Assembly (NCBI RefSeq): GCF_048898065.1
Contig: NZ_JBLWFI010000001.1
Location: 1,550,001-1,614,000, forward strand
Length of the DNA: 64,000 nucleotides
Direction of reading: 5' to 3'
Origin: Tepidibacillus_B infernus
GTDB lineage: Bacteria; Bacillota; Bacilli; Tepidibacillales; Tepidibacillaceae
Position 1 is the first letter of the stretch. The number at the start of each line of letters is the position of its first letter. A program made the position numbers and the translations under genes. Shown piece by piece: positions 7,475 through 17,300 of the stretch. The notes beneath the pieces are model-generated. The model saw only the letters and a list, made by a program, of their open reading frames with translations, was not told the origin of the DNA and searched no databases.

Positions 7475-9520
7475 TTACACGATATAGTGGTTTGTATCGC
7501 CTCTTTCCATCCGCAATATCTCAATCCGGTCAGGCCAATGGCTAGAAACCTCTCTACCAGGTGCACTTTGCGGATCAGCCTGCCATTTTTGCATCAGTTC
7601 CGGCGTTACATAATCACTGTAGTTTTCTGCGATGCTTGCAGCAACCAAATCATTGGGAGCCGTGAGGGAAACCATTTGCAGCTTTTTCCCGAATCCTTTC
7701 ACTAGGGTTTGCACGGCCTGTTCGTCACGTTTATAGTCATTCTTTAACATTTGAATGATTTCGATAAGTTCAGCAAGACTTTCCTGATTCTCAGCAAACT
7801 GCCGTACATCACCACCGACAATCCTCTCAGCGTCAGCACGGGTATAGGTGAATTTAAAAGGAGTTGAGGAAAGTAATTTATTATTCCAAGAGCCCATATG
7901 AGTGATTTCCTCAGCATTGTTGATCAAACCAAGAAGTAGAATAGAGTTTCTTAAGAACTGTTCCTCGCTTATTTGGACAGAATCATCCTCCAAACTGTAA
8001 TTGATCTGCACGCCATAGGGAGCTTTAGATGTGAACAGTTCAATCGAATCACGTTTCACTCCTTTCGGCAAGGGCAGAGCATCAATAAGGGCTACAACCT
8101 TTGCATTGTCGCCAATATATTGCATTTTATTTTCCAGTAAAGAATTAATGTTATACATAGCCGTGCCGTTCTTACTGGCAAATACCTCTTCGAGTCGTTT
8201 TAAGATATCCTTCTGGTTAATAAGATCAAAGCTAAAACTTGGTTTTACGTTGTTATCAATCCAAACCGGAGCGACATGAATGATGTAACGGTACTCCGAA
8301 ATGCTGTTATTTATATCATCATAATATGAAATCGAATAACGGCTGTTGGATCCACCGCAAGCTTTGCTTAATTCCTTTTTTGGTATGCGCATCTCCTCCA
8401 CAATTTCCGTTACCTTAGCTATTTCATTTGTATCGGTCAGAATATATTCGTCACCACTGATCTCATCAACAATACGCACCATTGCCGGTACTCTCAGACT
8501 GTTTTGGCCTAAAAAAAGAGATTGAGTTTCAGGATGCTCATAAATACTAAATCCTTTAATAGGATTTGAAATCAGAACAACCGCTAAGATTATTACTGCA
8601 ATAGTTGAAGTAGCAATAACCCAAAATGCTGGCTTTTTATAATTTAAGATGTTTTTTATTCTTGCTATGATATTGCCTTCTCCAAAAGCAAATGGGCTTG
8701 GTGAAGGTGTTTTCTTAAATGTTGCTAAGGCAAGTAGAGAGTCGCTGTAGCCAGCGATATTCTCGCTGCCCCTTATTTGCATAACCCGTTCATCACAGGA
8801 CATTTCCATATCCTTGGTCATAAGGGAGAAGCTCAGCCACATAAGAGGATTAAACCAATGGATTACAAGCGCGAGATAAGCAATTGGCTTGGTCAGATAA
8901 TCAAGCCGTTTAATATGGGTTTGCTCATGGCACAGGATATATCCTCGCTCCTGCTCTGTAAGGCTTAGTGGCAGATAAATTTTTGGTTTCACCATTCCGA
9001 AGACAAAAGGACTGCGAATTAGATCCGTTTCTTAAATATTACTCGTAACAAATGTAACCATACTGATTTGCTTTTTCAGACGTAGGTAAGAGGTCATGGC
9101 AGATATGAGTAAAACGGCTATACCTATAAGCCAAATTAGTGTCCCAAGAGTAATCCAAACTTGCATCGGGTTTACGCTTGCTACAGGGATCGCAGTCGGC
9201 AACGAGGCGTTTATAGCTGCATTCACGCTGTCAACCCCCGTATTTACTGTAGGTACCTCCATCTTGCCGATATCCTGCATGATGTACTGCGTTGAAGAAG
9301 CATCGGTTTGTACGGGCTGGATGAGTCCTAAAAGGCTAAACGACGAGGAAAAACTGAAAGGGAAAATCAGCCGAAATAACACAACACTCCAGAGGGCATA
9401 GGAAAACACTTTTGGAGCCTTTTTCAGCAGCAAACGGGCGATCATCACGGCAATAGCCACATAGCTTGCCGTAATGCTCATATTAAGTGTGGAAATAAAG
9501 ACATCTTCCAAAAAGCTCAT
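7475..9520 (-). pseudogene. BlaR1/MecR1-family M56 sensor peptidase, broken by one nonsense codon
   Basis: Membrane sensor of the BlaI-type regulatory pair. The first 162 residues hold the N-terminal membrane helices. A TAA at 9032-9034 then interrupts the frame where the family usually has NIYETD (here SNI-stop-ETDLIRSPFVFG), so a Tyr codon probably became TAA. The same frame continues for over 500 residues with the M56 zinc site CHEQTH, another membrane helix, and a long extracytoplasmic domain of the DUF4825 type (QINYSLEDDS). Either a recent pseudogene, a sequencing error, or a split protein. It overlaps the regulator gene by 4 bases. Confidence 0.85.
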
Positions 9521-9885
9521 TTTTGACCCTCCTTATGGAGATCTATCAGCCGTTTCATCTCCTCGGCTTCATCATCAGAAAGGGTTTTATCATTTAGAAA
9601 TGCCGCGATAAATTTAGGTAGCGAGCCGCCAAATGATTTTTCAACGACAACCTCGCTTTCATATTTTTGAACCTGCTCACGCTTAATAATAGAAGAAACG
9701 ATGAAATTCTCATTCTTAAGTATTCCACGGTCACTCAATTTGCGGAGTACGGTGTAGGTTGTGGTTCTTTTCCAACCCAATTTTTCCTGACACAGTTCTA
9801 TAAGCCTTCGGGTCGTTAGTGGTTCTTCATCCCATACAATACACATAAACTTAAACTCTGCGTCAAACAGCTTATATTGTTCCAT
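9517..9885 (-). CDS. BlaI/MecI/CopY-family repressor
   Basis: 122-residue winged-helix repressor: FKFMCIVWDEEPLTTRRLIELC, then KRTTTYTVLRKLSDRG, the recognition helix of this family, and a C-terminal dimerisation part. It represses its own operon until the partner sensor peptidase cleaves it. Its ATGA overlap with the sensor gene shows one operon. Two dyads overlap the promoter. With the sensor interrupted, the operon may be locked in the repressed state. Confidence 0.9.
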   Translation of the reverse strand: MEQYKLFDAEFKFMCIVWDEEPLTTRRLIELCQEKLGWKRTTTYTVLRKLSDRGILKNENFIVSSIIKREQVQKYESEVVVEKSFGGSLPKFIAAFLNDKTLSDDEAEEMKRLIDLHKEGQK

Positions 9886-9907
9886 ATTTTCAATGCCCCC
9901 TTCGTTT

Positions 9908-9958
9908 GTCTATTCCAGTAGACAATATTAATCTATTGAAATAGACAAACTTTGTCAA
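9908..9958 (-). promoter_or_regulatory. Promoter and twin BlaI-type operators
   Basis: On the minus strand TTGACA (9958-9953), 17 bases, TAGATT. Dyads GTCTATTCCAGTAGAC (9908-9923) and TCTATTGAAATAGA (9932-9945) share the GTCTA/TAGAC half-sites; the second lies between -35 and -10, the first just downstream. Confidence 0.75.
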
Positions 9959-10054
9959 TAGAACAGGGAACATGACATCCATTTTGATATTTACCAGGTG
10001 TACACACTCACCGGCTATACGGACATGGGAATATTTTGCGGAAATATATATCAG

Positions 10055-10792
10055 TTACTTACAAATATATACGTTTCTGTATTCCTCATCTGGATGGTCG
10101 ATTCTGTTAAAATTAGTATCTGTTATACTGATTTCTTCAAAGCCAACTTCTCTAAGAAGATTGATTACTTCAGTTGATGAAAAAGCAATTTCTGTAAATG
10201 TGTCTTCAAAACTATCAAATAGCCCATTTTCTTCTTTAAAAAATACCGTAAATGAAGCAGTAGAGATTCCTTTATCTTCATAATGAATAGCTTTTTGGAT
10301 CATATAATTTCCTTTACTGTCTTTATTAATCTGAATACTATTCCAACGTTCCTTTAAAGCTTTCTGTGTATTACAATCAAATATGAACATTCCATTATTA
10401 TTTAAATGATTTTTAACTTGGGTAAAAGTTTGTTTCCATTCATCTATTGTAAGAAGGTGGTTTATTGCATCATAAGTACAGGTAATAAGATCGTATTTCT
10501 TATTCAAATTAAAATTCCTCATATCCTCATGATAGAAATTTATATCTACGTTTTTCGATTTTGCGTTTTCTCTTGCAAATTCTAGCATATCTATTGAAAA
10601 ATCAAGTCCTTCTGAGAGAAGACCTTCTGTAACAGCTTTGATAGATAGTACTCCTGTACCACAAGCAATATCAAGGTGATTAGATGGATGGAAATTTTCC
10701 TGTTTAAAATAATTTTCCATTTGATCCCACAATTTAAGAGGAAACTGACTCCAACCGAGACGATCATAAAATTTAGCTATTTTCTCATACAA
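10055..10792 (-). CDS. Class I SAM-dependent methyltransferase
   Basis: 245 residues. SAM-binding motif I is LDIACGTGVLS, motif II an acidic strand end at EGLDFSIDMLEFA, then DLITCTYDAINHLL and a post-motif GMFIFDCN. This is a Rossmann-fold methyltransferase of the Methyltransf_25 kind; the substrate is unknown. Start is TTG at 10792, 5 bases after GAGGTGAATAACC-type ribosome site; no better ATG is nearby. Accessory-region gene standing between the BlaI operon and the truncated Nudix gene. Confidence 0.85.
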   Translation of the reverse strand: MYEKIAKFYDRLGWSQFPLKLWDQMENYFKQENFHPSNHLDIACGTGVLSIKAVTEGLLSEGLDFSIDMLEFARENAKSKNVDINFYHEDMRNFNLNKKYDLITCTYDAINHLLTIDEWKQTFTQVKNHLNNNGMFIFDCNTQKALKERWNSIQINKDSKGNYMIQKAIHYEDKGISTASFTVFFKEENGLFDSFEDTFTEIAFSSTEVINLLREVGFEEISITDTNFNRIDHPDEEYRNVYICK

Positions 10793-10888
10793 GGTTATTC
10801 ACCTCTTCAATATATTTCCGATAAAATCCCGTAAATTCACAAAGCCCGGTTATTTCTTTCGTTGTCTGACCGTGTTTTCAATAAATTA

Positions 10889-11221
10889 TTAATCATTTTT
10901 CGTTTTCTTAAAATCCTGTTTACGAATTGCGCCTCGTTGTTTTCTCATTTCAAATAAAAGTTCAGTAAACCAGTAATCTATAAAATTGCCCTCTCTTACT
11001 AATTGTAATATAACATCCTTGCTTGCCCATTTAACCTTTTGAACTTCTTCATATTGCAGTGTCAATGATTCAATATCTATTTCTCGTTCAACTAGATAAT
11101 AATCATCAAAACCTTCTTCAAAATTTATAGCAAAAAATGGTCGCTCATTTGACAAATCAATTCTATAACCTATTTCCTCAAACGTTTCTCTCTCAGCTGC
11201 TTCTATACTTGAATGATCCAT
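10889..11221 (-). pseudogene. Nudix hydrolase, 5' truncated
   Basis: The frame starts inside the Nudix box: SSIEAAERETFEEIGYRI keeps the REx2EExGY core, but the first strands and the initial Gly of the box are missing. The rest (YYLVEREIDI, EEVQKVKWASKDVILQL) is normal. The upstream sequence switches directly to an IS21 istB fragment, so the gene was probably cut by that element or a later deletion. Confidence 0.75.
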
Positions 11222-11651
11222 TTTGATGTTTCACTAGTAGAATGGATACGAGATCAGAGACTCGAAAAAATCGTACATTTTTCCCATTCTTACAGGCTTC
11301 TATACCAGTAGCGATGGCTAAATGGGTTTTTCCAGTTCCCACACTTCCAAGCATCATGATGTTCTCATTACGTTCCATAAATACCAAGTCTTTTAATTCT
11401 TCAAATGATAAAGAATCATTAAACGTTGTTGCTGCTGAGCCTAGTTCATAATCCTCGAATGTCTTCTGTTGGCTGAATCCTGCCTTTTTAATTAATCTGT
11501 TAATCTTTGCTGATGCTCGTGCTTGAATCTCCGACTGTAATAATGTTAACAAATATTCTTCCTTAGATTCATAATTCAACTTTGAATACACCTTTGGAAT
11601 ATGCCCTAATCTTAACTGTTTACAGCACTGTTGTATCAATTGATGGCTCAT
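11222..11651 (-). pseudogene. istB: IstB ATPase of IS21 family, 3' truncated
   Basis: About 143 of the usual 250 residues remain, including the Walker A motif GSVGTGKTH and the start of the next strand (NVRFFRVSDLV). The helper ATPase is cut at the junction with the Nudix fragment near 11215-11225, losing Walker B and sensor motifs. Confidence 0.85.
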
Positions 11652-13134
11652 GGGGTTACACCCTCTTTCGACAGTTGGTCATATACATCCAGGTCTGGGT
11701 CATAATTTTTAAATATGTTCGGTGTATAATCCTCCTCTATACTTTCCATGGTGGAAACAGGGTGTGTAATTTGATACAAGGTGTGATATAAAACTCCTTC
11801 TTGATCTTGCTGGTATACTGATGTTCTCTCAATCGCTTGTGAGATTTGATTGACGCTATAACCCCCATCTATCTATTTAATTAGCCATCCAATCCGTGAC
11901 TTTCTTTTGTTAAGGTCGGAGATATTCACATAGATTTGTACCGTTGGAGGTAACTGTGAATAAATCCAAGCATAAGTAGCTGCTTTTGGTTTCTTATGTA
12001 TAATTCAGCTTTCCAATCAATCTCATGCTCCTTAAACGAGTAAGGACGCATAAATTCTCCTAAAATTTTATAATGTTGATCCATCACCTCAACATAATCC
12101 CAGTGAATCTTTAATAGCACAGACTCATTTGAACGTCCTCTAGCCACTGGATATTTCTCTCCTTCAAATTCTACTCTACCGTATTTATCTAACACAGAAG
12201 ATTCTAAGCGGTAGACATCAAAGGGTTTATTCGGAAGGTATAGAAGCTTGGCTTTTTCTTCTTCAAATAAGACATGAATAGGTTGCTTTTTCTCATAATG
12301 AATCTCTTGTAAGTATTTTTCAGCTTTCTCCTTCATCTGTTCGTTAATGTCTTCCCAGGTTGTAAGGGTAGGAAGAGGAACCATCCAGTTTCGACGTGTA
12401 TATCCCACTTTGTTTTCTACGTTTCCCTTTTCATGCCCCTTTCCAGCATTGCAAAATTCATATTGAAATCCATAGTGCATTGCAAACTGTGTAAACTTTT
12501 CTGTTGTTTTGCGATCTCTGTAATTCTCTATTTTCACGACGGCTGCAGAGAGATTGTCAAACCATATTTTCCTTGGAACTCCCCCAACAAGCTGCATTAA
12601 TTGCTGTAATCCAGTTAGAAAGCTTTCTATGTTTTCACTAGGTAATAACCAAATATACGCGGCATTACTGTATGGGAAAGACATGGCTAAGTATTTTATT
12701 TGAATGAGTTTTTGGTTATGATTTACCTCTGCTGTACCATAATCGACCTGAGCTTCACCACCAGGATGTTGAAGATCTATAAATTTATCTGTAGTTTTAG
12801 TTAACTCTTTCTTTTTCTTTGCAACGTATGCAGTAACGGTACGTATTCCTCCTGTAAAGCCATATTCATCAACTAAACGCTGATAAACTCGGATTTGTGT
12901 ATGTCTTTGTTTTTTAGGTTTTCTCAAGTCCTCCTCTAACCATGTGTCAATAATCTCTATATAGTCTCCTAAGATTGGATAACGTTTTTTTCTTTCTTTC
13001 AAATCTAAGTTCCAATCATCTTTATCTGCATATTTCTTAGCTGTTCTCCAATTAATATTCATTTGTTTAGCAATACTATTAATTGCTAAGTCTTCTCGTT
13101 CCCTCAAGTGTTTGATATAATTTTGTTGAGCCAT
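11648..13134 (-). pseudogene. istA: IstA transposase of IS21 family, frameshifted
   Basis: HTH (SIAKQMNINWRTAKKY) and the DDE core are present: QVDYGTAE, IWFDNLSAA and GHEKGNVENKVGY. Near 12000 the frame slips: the family-like tail KPKAATYAWIYSQLPP is in another frame, which also has a TAG before reaching the istB ATG. The ATG at 13134 follows AAAGG; another is at 13143. Nonfunctional as read. Confidence 0.85.
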
Positions 13135-13226
13135 TGCTAGCATCCTTTCTGTTTCCCCCTCATGAAAATATTAGCTGTGTTTCCATGAAAGAGGTTAATA
13201 GATTTTGGGATGACTGGCAAGGCTTT

Positions 13227-13571
13227 TTATTTAGCAGCTTGCTTATGTATTTTTAGGCTGCCATTCTCTGTACTTTTATTTTGCCATAAACAAATGACAT
13301 ATTTATAAACCGACCATATTCCATAAGGTTCTTTTTTTATAGGTCTATCCATAAATAAATGAATGATTTTATCCTTTGTTTTAACGATAATATATACTTC
13401 TTCATCCTTTCTATATTTCTCTATTTTATTCAGCTCATAAGGTTTATCCATCTTTAATTCATAAACAATGAATTCATACGCAACATTCTCGGGATCAAGA
13501 TTCCCCACTTTAAGTCCTTCATCTACCTCTTTTTAAAGTTTTTTAAGTTCCTCTAAATTACGATTGACTTT
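13227..13571 (-). pseudogene. Hypothetical gene fragment with internal stop
   Basis: From GTG 13508: a 93-residue tail MGNLDPENVAYEFIVYELK... with strands VYIIVKTKDKIIHLF and IWSVYKYVICL, like the C-terminal domain of small secreted proteins. In the same frame, upstream sequence reads VNRNLEELKKL-stop-KEVDEGLKV, so TAA at about 13532 breaks a longer gene whose 5' end meets the 176-bp repeat. Family not recognised. Confidence 0.5.
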
Positions 13572-13573
13572 TA

Positions 13574-13749
13574 TCCACGTTAGCCCTGGCTCATTTTATA
13601 TGTCTATGATTTTTTCCGATGTTGTTGTCTGTGTCTGTTCCAAATCGTTCTGACTTTGTTGAATTTCCTCTTGATTATTCGATTGATTTTGAGTTTCTTT
13701 TTCATTAGTTTGTTTAATCCAATCATTTAAGCCAAATTGTCAAACGGGA
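13574..13749. repeat. 176-bp direct repeat, copy 2
   Basis: Second copy of 6061-6236. Here the minus-strand reading is longer (EEIQQSQNDLEQTQTTTSEK) because the copy-1 TAA is CAA. Confidence 0.93.
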
Positions 13750-13823
13750 TCAAAATTAAAATCCCGTTTAGAACAAGCAAGAAATCCAATTAAAAGACAA
13801 AATCTAATAAAGATTTCTGTCAC
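13596..13823 (-). pseudogene. Short lipoprotein gene with in-frame TGA
   Basis: GTG 13823 directly after the previous lipoprotein gene starts a signal peptide with lipobox (FCLLIGFLACSKRD), then FNFDPV, TGA, and the repeat-encoded QFGLNDWIKQ tail to TAA 13596. It probably formed by recombination of a signal-peptide start with the repeat-borne tail; the TGA is best read as a mutated Trp codon. Confidence 0.5.
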
Positions 13824-13825
13824 AT

Positions 13826-14191
13826 TTATTTCAGATTGATTGTTTGAACTTTATATCCCTCGTCAGTTTTTACTACAACCATTTCGATTTTTTTTTGATT
13901 ATATTCGGCTTGGTTATTTTCCATAATAGGTTCTATTACTACAATCGTTCTACTTCTAAACGATTTGATGCCCTTAGTGTAATCTTTTAATTTTTCATAA
14001 ATCTGTTTTTTTTCTTCAGAAGGCAATCCTTCATTAAAATATTTTTCAAACTCGGTATACTTAAACGGTTCCTGAATAGATCTCATGATTAACCAAGCAG
14101 CATCTCCTGGTTCTTTATTTGAAAGTTTTGGTGAACAGGAAGTCAATAACAATAGAAGAAGAATAGTAATAAAACCAAGGTGTTTTTTCAC
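13826..14191 (-). CDS. Small lipoprotein, unknown function
   Basis: 121 residues. Clear type II signal peptide: MKKHLGFITILLLLLLTSC with cleavage before Cys19, so it is lipid-anchored outside the membrane. The mature part (EPGDAAWLIMRSIQEPFKYTEF, then a basic/strand-rich end IEMVVVKTDEGYKVQTINLK) resembles NTF2-like lipoprotein domains, but I cannot assign a family. It is on the same strand as the secreted-protein genes near the ECF sigma pair. Confidence 0.72.
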   Translation of the reverse strand: MKKHLGFITILLLLLLTSCSPKLSNKEPGDAAWLIMRSIQEPFKYTEFEKYFNEGLPSEEKKQIYEKLKDYTKGIKSFRSRTIVVIEPIMENNQAEYNQKKIEMVVVKTDEGYKVQTINLK

Positions 14192-14253
14192 GATTTTACC
14201 TCCCCTAAAAAAAGTTATGCTTAAATAATAGCATAACCTTTAGAAAGTTATTA

Positions 14254-15168
14254 TTAGTTTTGCATTGGATAAGGTGTTCCTTGTTGGACCCAATCTTCTT
14301 CTAGGACTACTTCACCACCAAACGAATTATCATAAATTATTCTTTTTTGCTCAAATCCATTCACAGCCATATTAGCTAAGGCAATATCATCATGGAAATT
14401 CTCCATATATACCCATTGAAGAGGTAAATAACCATCTGTTCTGTAATAAGAAGTATATTGAAGCTCTCCTTCTTCAGGCGAGTGTAATCTATATGTCCAA
14501 TAATTTTCTTTTTGATATGAATTGGCTGAATATACCCACTTCGCACCATCGTAGAAATAAACTTTTTTATCATGTCCTACTGAATCGGTTATTGCATCTG
14601 CTGTTCCTATAGTATTACTGACCCAAGCATCACGTACATTTTGATAAGTAAACATTGCAATAGGGTTTGACTTTCTAAATCCAGTTAAAACATCAAAATA
14701 TTTTACAAAAGTTTTTGCCATTAATTGTTCTTTGTACCCTGTTTGGGTTGAAAATACATCACCATCATCCGGCCCAATTGAATAAATATGCTCTATTTTA
14801 ATATCACCATATTCTGGTTGAAAACTATTAATAGAAACACTGTCTTCATAAGATAAATGATTTGAACGATTTTTCTTTAAATCTATCCAGAACTCTTTTG
14901 CTTCGGTAGTATTTTTTAATGCGGGATGGTAGTATTCCTCATATCTTTCTAGTACAATTTTTTCTTTTAATTCGCCCTTATGCTTTTTTCTCAAAAGAGT
15001 CATGTACTGATTACTTATCAATTTTACTAATGTCTTTTCATCATATTTTGTTAAGGATTCAATAATGTTAGAAACATGACTGTTATTATCTTCTTTTGCA
15101 ATACTATAAGGTGAAAAGACCGTACCAAATAAAGCTAATAAACCAAGAATTATTAGTATCCTTTTCAT
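14254..15168 (-). CDS. Secreted protein, unknown function
   Basis: 304 residues with a Sec signal peptide (ILIILGLLALFGTVFSPYSIA, then KED). The mature part is hydrophilic, aromatic-rich and without cysteines or recognisable catalytic motifs; segments KVYFYDGAKWVYSANSY and YLPLQWVYMEN look like beta strands. About 165 bases before the start is a copy of the duplicated ECF-like promoter region, linking it with the sigma/anti-sigma genes nearby. Confidence 0.7.
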   Translation of the reverse strand: MKRILIILGLLALFGTVFSPYSIAKEDNNSHVSNIIESLTKYDEKTLVKLISNQYMTLLRKKHKGELKEKIVLERYEEYYHPALKNTTEAKEFWIDLKKNRSNHLSYEDSVSINSFQPEYGDIKIEHIYSIGPDDGDVFSTQTGYKEQLMAKTFVKYFDVLTGFRKSNPIAMFTYQNVRDAWVSNTIGTADAITDSVGHDKKVYFYDGAKWVYSANSYQKENYWTYRLHSPEEGELQYTSYYRTDGYLPLQWVYMENFHDDIALANMAVNGFEQKRIIYDNSFGGEVVLEEDWVQQGTPYPMQN

Positions 15169-15327
15169 ATCTTTTTAATACTCCTCTAAAATTCCATAAA
15201 AATTTGAAAATCGCTCTAATACTTTGTTATTCTTAAGTTTGATTCTATTTATTCCTGCTTAATACTAATTTAAAATTTAATTCATAACGATCTACCCCCT
15301 CTCTTTTTTCACTTTTTAAAATTTATC

Positions 15328-15419
15328 TTTCTACCTAATAGACGAACCATTTTATAAAACGGTTCGATTTTTTATCAAAATTTTCTTATAAATGAAAAAA
15401 TAATACAAAAGTCCTATAT
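15328..15419 (-). promoter_or_regulatory. Candidate ECF-type promoter region, copy 1
   Basis: Minus strand: GAACC, 16 bases, CGTC then TATTAGGTAGAAAG. This resembles ECF promoters (AAC near -35, CGTC at -10). About 90 bases are shared with 15724-15819. The GAACC/GGTTC symmetry with adjacent T-run could alternatively be a plus-strand terminator. Confidence 0.5.
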
Positions 15420-15433
15420 CATAACAGATTTAC

Positions 15434-15667
15434 TTAATATTGTTGAGTAAGCCACAAATCTAGAAGCCTTATTTTTCCTTCTTTAAAATATTGGGAAGCT
15501 TGAATACTAGCTTCTGAATAAGTACTTCCCTCACCATACGTCGTCTTTTTTGATGCATTTCCATCTGTTGGAATTGAACTATCAGCAATAACTGACGGCG
15601 AAAAAAGAACACCCACCATTAAAATAAAAGTTAAACCCATTAATCCTAACATGCTAAACTTCCTCAT
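15434..15667 (-). CDS. Small secreted peptide
   Basis: 77 residues: signal peptide (MLGLMGLTFILMVGVLFSPSVIA), then a 48-residue mature region rich in Ser, Thr and Tyr (TTYGEGSTYSEASIQASQYF) ending LLDLWLTQQY. Ribosome site GGAGGG before ATG. Its leader carries the second copy of the ECF-like promoter. Function unknown; it could be a signal or envelope-stress peptide controlled by the divergent sigma factor. Confidence 0.68.
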   Translation of the reverse strand: MRKFSMLGLMGLTFILMVGVLFSPSVIADSSIPTDGNASKKTTYGEGSTYSEASIQASQYFKEGKIRLLDLWLTQQY

Positions 15668-15723
15668 TTTATTCCCTCCATATTGTTTGATTTTTGCGCA
15701 AATAAACTAGTTAAATAGATTTG

Positions 15724-15819
15724 CCTTTCTACCTAATAGACGAATCATTTTAAAAAAACGATGCGCTTTTTTTAAATAATTTTCTTAACATTATGAAAAT
15801 TGGTACCAAAGTCCTTATA
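15724..15819 (-). promoter_or_regulatory. Candidate ECF-type promoter region, copy 2
   Basis: Shares GATTCGTCTATTAGGTAGAAAG with copy 1 on the minus strand; the -35-like element is GCATC rather than GAACC and the spacing is 17. The CGTC lies about 70 bases upstream of the small secreted peptide gene. Confidence 0.45.
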
Positions 15820-15911
15820 TTTCTACAAATGATCTTTCGTTTTACCATATCAACATTTGCTAATCTACGTTATAATAGTTAAAAATTGCCTAAGTTTAGG
15901 AGGTGAATTCC

Positions 15912-16478
15912 TTGGCTCAAGAATATTTTTTGAATGTAAAAAAGAATGACCCCTTCAAAGAAGAGATTTTTGAAAAATATTATTATAAGGTTTACTCAAC
16001 AGCCTATTACATCACAAAAGATGAATTCATTGCTCAAGATGTCACACAAGAAACCTTTATTAAAGCCTTTAATCAATTTCATACTTTAAAAGACCTTAAC
16101 AAGGTTGGTCCTTGGTTAGGGAGCATCACGACAAGAACAGCAATTGATTTTCTAAGAAAAATAAAAAAATGGAACGATTTTACGATTAATGACGTCTATA
16201 TAGATAGAAACCCGTCTAATCCACTAATTTCTCCTGTTGAAAAAATACTTGAAGATCAATACCTAAGAAAACTAATCCAAGAACAAGCATCAAAATTAAA
16301 ACCTGATTACAGGGAACTATTAATATTAAAATATGACTATGGTCTCAAAGATGAAGAGATTGCGGAAAAATTACACCAAAGTCTAGGAACAGTAAAATCC
16401 AAGATTCACCGAGCGAAACAAAAATTAATAGAAAATGTTCGAAAGCAAATGAAAGGAAAAGGAAGTGAATTAGGATGA
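15912..16478 (+). CDS. ECF-type RNA polymerase sigma factor
   Basis: 188 residues. Region 2: FEKYYYKVYSTAYYIT and AQDVTQETFIKAFNQF with the following W..I. segment for -10 melting. Region 4: LKPDYRELLILKYDYGLKDEEIAEKL, then GTVKSKIHRAKQKL, the -35-binding helix. I place the start at TTG 15912, 8 bases after AGGAGG; the GTG at 15903 lies inside that site. Overlaps the anti-sigma gene by 4 bases, so the two are co-translated. Confidence 0.92.
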   Translation: MAQEYFLNVKKNDPFKEEIFEKYYYKVYSTAYYITKDEFIAQDVTQETFIKAFNQFHTLKDLNKVGPWLGSITTRTAIDFLRKIKKWNDFTINDVYIDRNPSNPLISPVEKILEDQYLRKLIQEQASKLKPDYRELLILKYDYGLKDEEIAEKLHQSLGTVKSKIHRAKQKLIENVRKQMKGKGSELG

Positions 16479-17257
16479 CCGATCAAAAAAATGTTAATTT
16501 TGATCAATTGATGAAAGAAGTCATTCTTGAGGAAATCGAAAAATGTCCACCTCCACGATTGTCAAAGGAAGAAGCATGGGAAGCGATTCAGAAGAAATTA
16601 AGAGAAAATAACAATCCATGGAAAAGATTTTTTCGATCGAAGAAAAAGTCATTGTATACTTCTTCTCTTATTCTTATTCTACTACTTACAGCTATACTAA
16701 TCCCACAAAACGGTTCAGCATTTAGTAAAGTAACAGAAATCTTTTTTAAGGTGAAAGGGCCAGTAACCCAATTGTTTACAAGGGTCAGTAGTCAAACAGA
16801 TCAAAAAGGTAAAAATCCCCCTCCTGATTCGGATCAATTTTCTGTTGTTGAAGGTTCCGAAATTGTGAGTGTTCAAATGAGTCTAGAAGAAGCCAAAAAT
16901 AATACTGCTTTCCCTATTAAAATACCAAAACAAGTTCCTAGTGAATTTAATTTAATGAATGTAACCGTATTGCAACAGCAAAATGAAAAGAGTGATAACA
17001 TCTATCTTCATTTTAGGAGTGATACAAGAAGTTTTTCAATTAACGAAATGACGATTGGTGACGGATTTGGCTCAGGTTCGATTGTGGATACTGATGATAC
17101 AAAAGTGGAAAAAGTGTTATGGTATGATCGAGAAGCTTCATTATTAACATTTAAAAATGGAATTGTGAAACTTTTCTGGGTGGATCAAAATCTTTATTAT
17201 TCGATTGAAGGCCAATTAACAAAAGAAGAAATCATCCAAATTGCAAAGTCCTTATAA
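16475..17257 (+). CDS. Anti-sigma factor with DUF4367-type outer domain
   Basis: 260 residues. The cytoplasmic N-terminus (about 65 residues) would hold the sigma factor; one membrane helix follows (SSLILILLLTAILIP), then an extracellular domain with FPIKIPKQVPSEFNLMNV and LWYDREASLLTFKNG, typical of DUF4367 in ECF-linked anti-sigma proteins. Probably senses an envelope signal and releases the sigma factor. Confidence 0.85.
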   Translation: MTDQKNVNFDQLMKEVILEEIEKCPPPRLSKEEAWEAIQKKLRENNNPWKRFFRSKKKSLYTSSLILILLLTAILIPQNGSAFSKVTEIFFKVKGPVTQLFTRVSSQTDQKGKNPPPDSDQFSVVEGSEIVSVQMSLEEAKNNTAFPIKIPKQVPSEFNLMNVTVLQQQNEKSDNIYLHFRSDTRSFSINEMTIGDGFGSGSIVDTDDTKVEKVLWYDREASLLTFKNGIVKLFWVDQNLYYSIEGQLTKEEIIQIAKSL

Positions 17258-17261
17258 ACAG

Positions 17262-17295
17262 AAGGCGGAAAGATTTTTCCTTCCACCTTTTTTTA
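17262..17295. terminator. Bidirectional terminator between anti-sigma gene and menE
   Basis: AGGCGGAAAG pairs imperfectly with TTCCTTCCACCT and is followed by TTTTTTT on the plus strand. Confidence 0.7.
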
Positions 17296-17300
17296 TATCA

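Larger units (their letters stand above)
11222..13190 (-). mobile_element. Degraded IS21-family element
   Basis: istA and istB pseudogenes in native order with an ATGA overlap. The istA-proximal end lies around 13145-13190; the other end is lost in the Nudix junction. I did not find matching terminal repeats. Confidence 0.75.
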
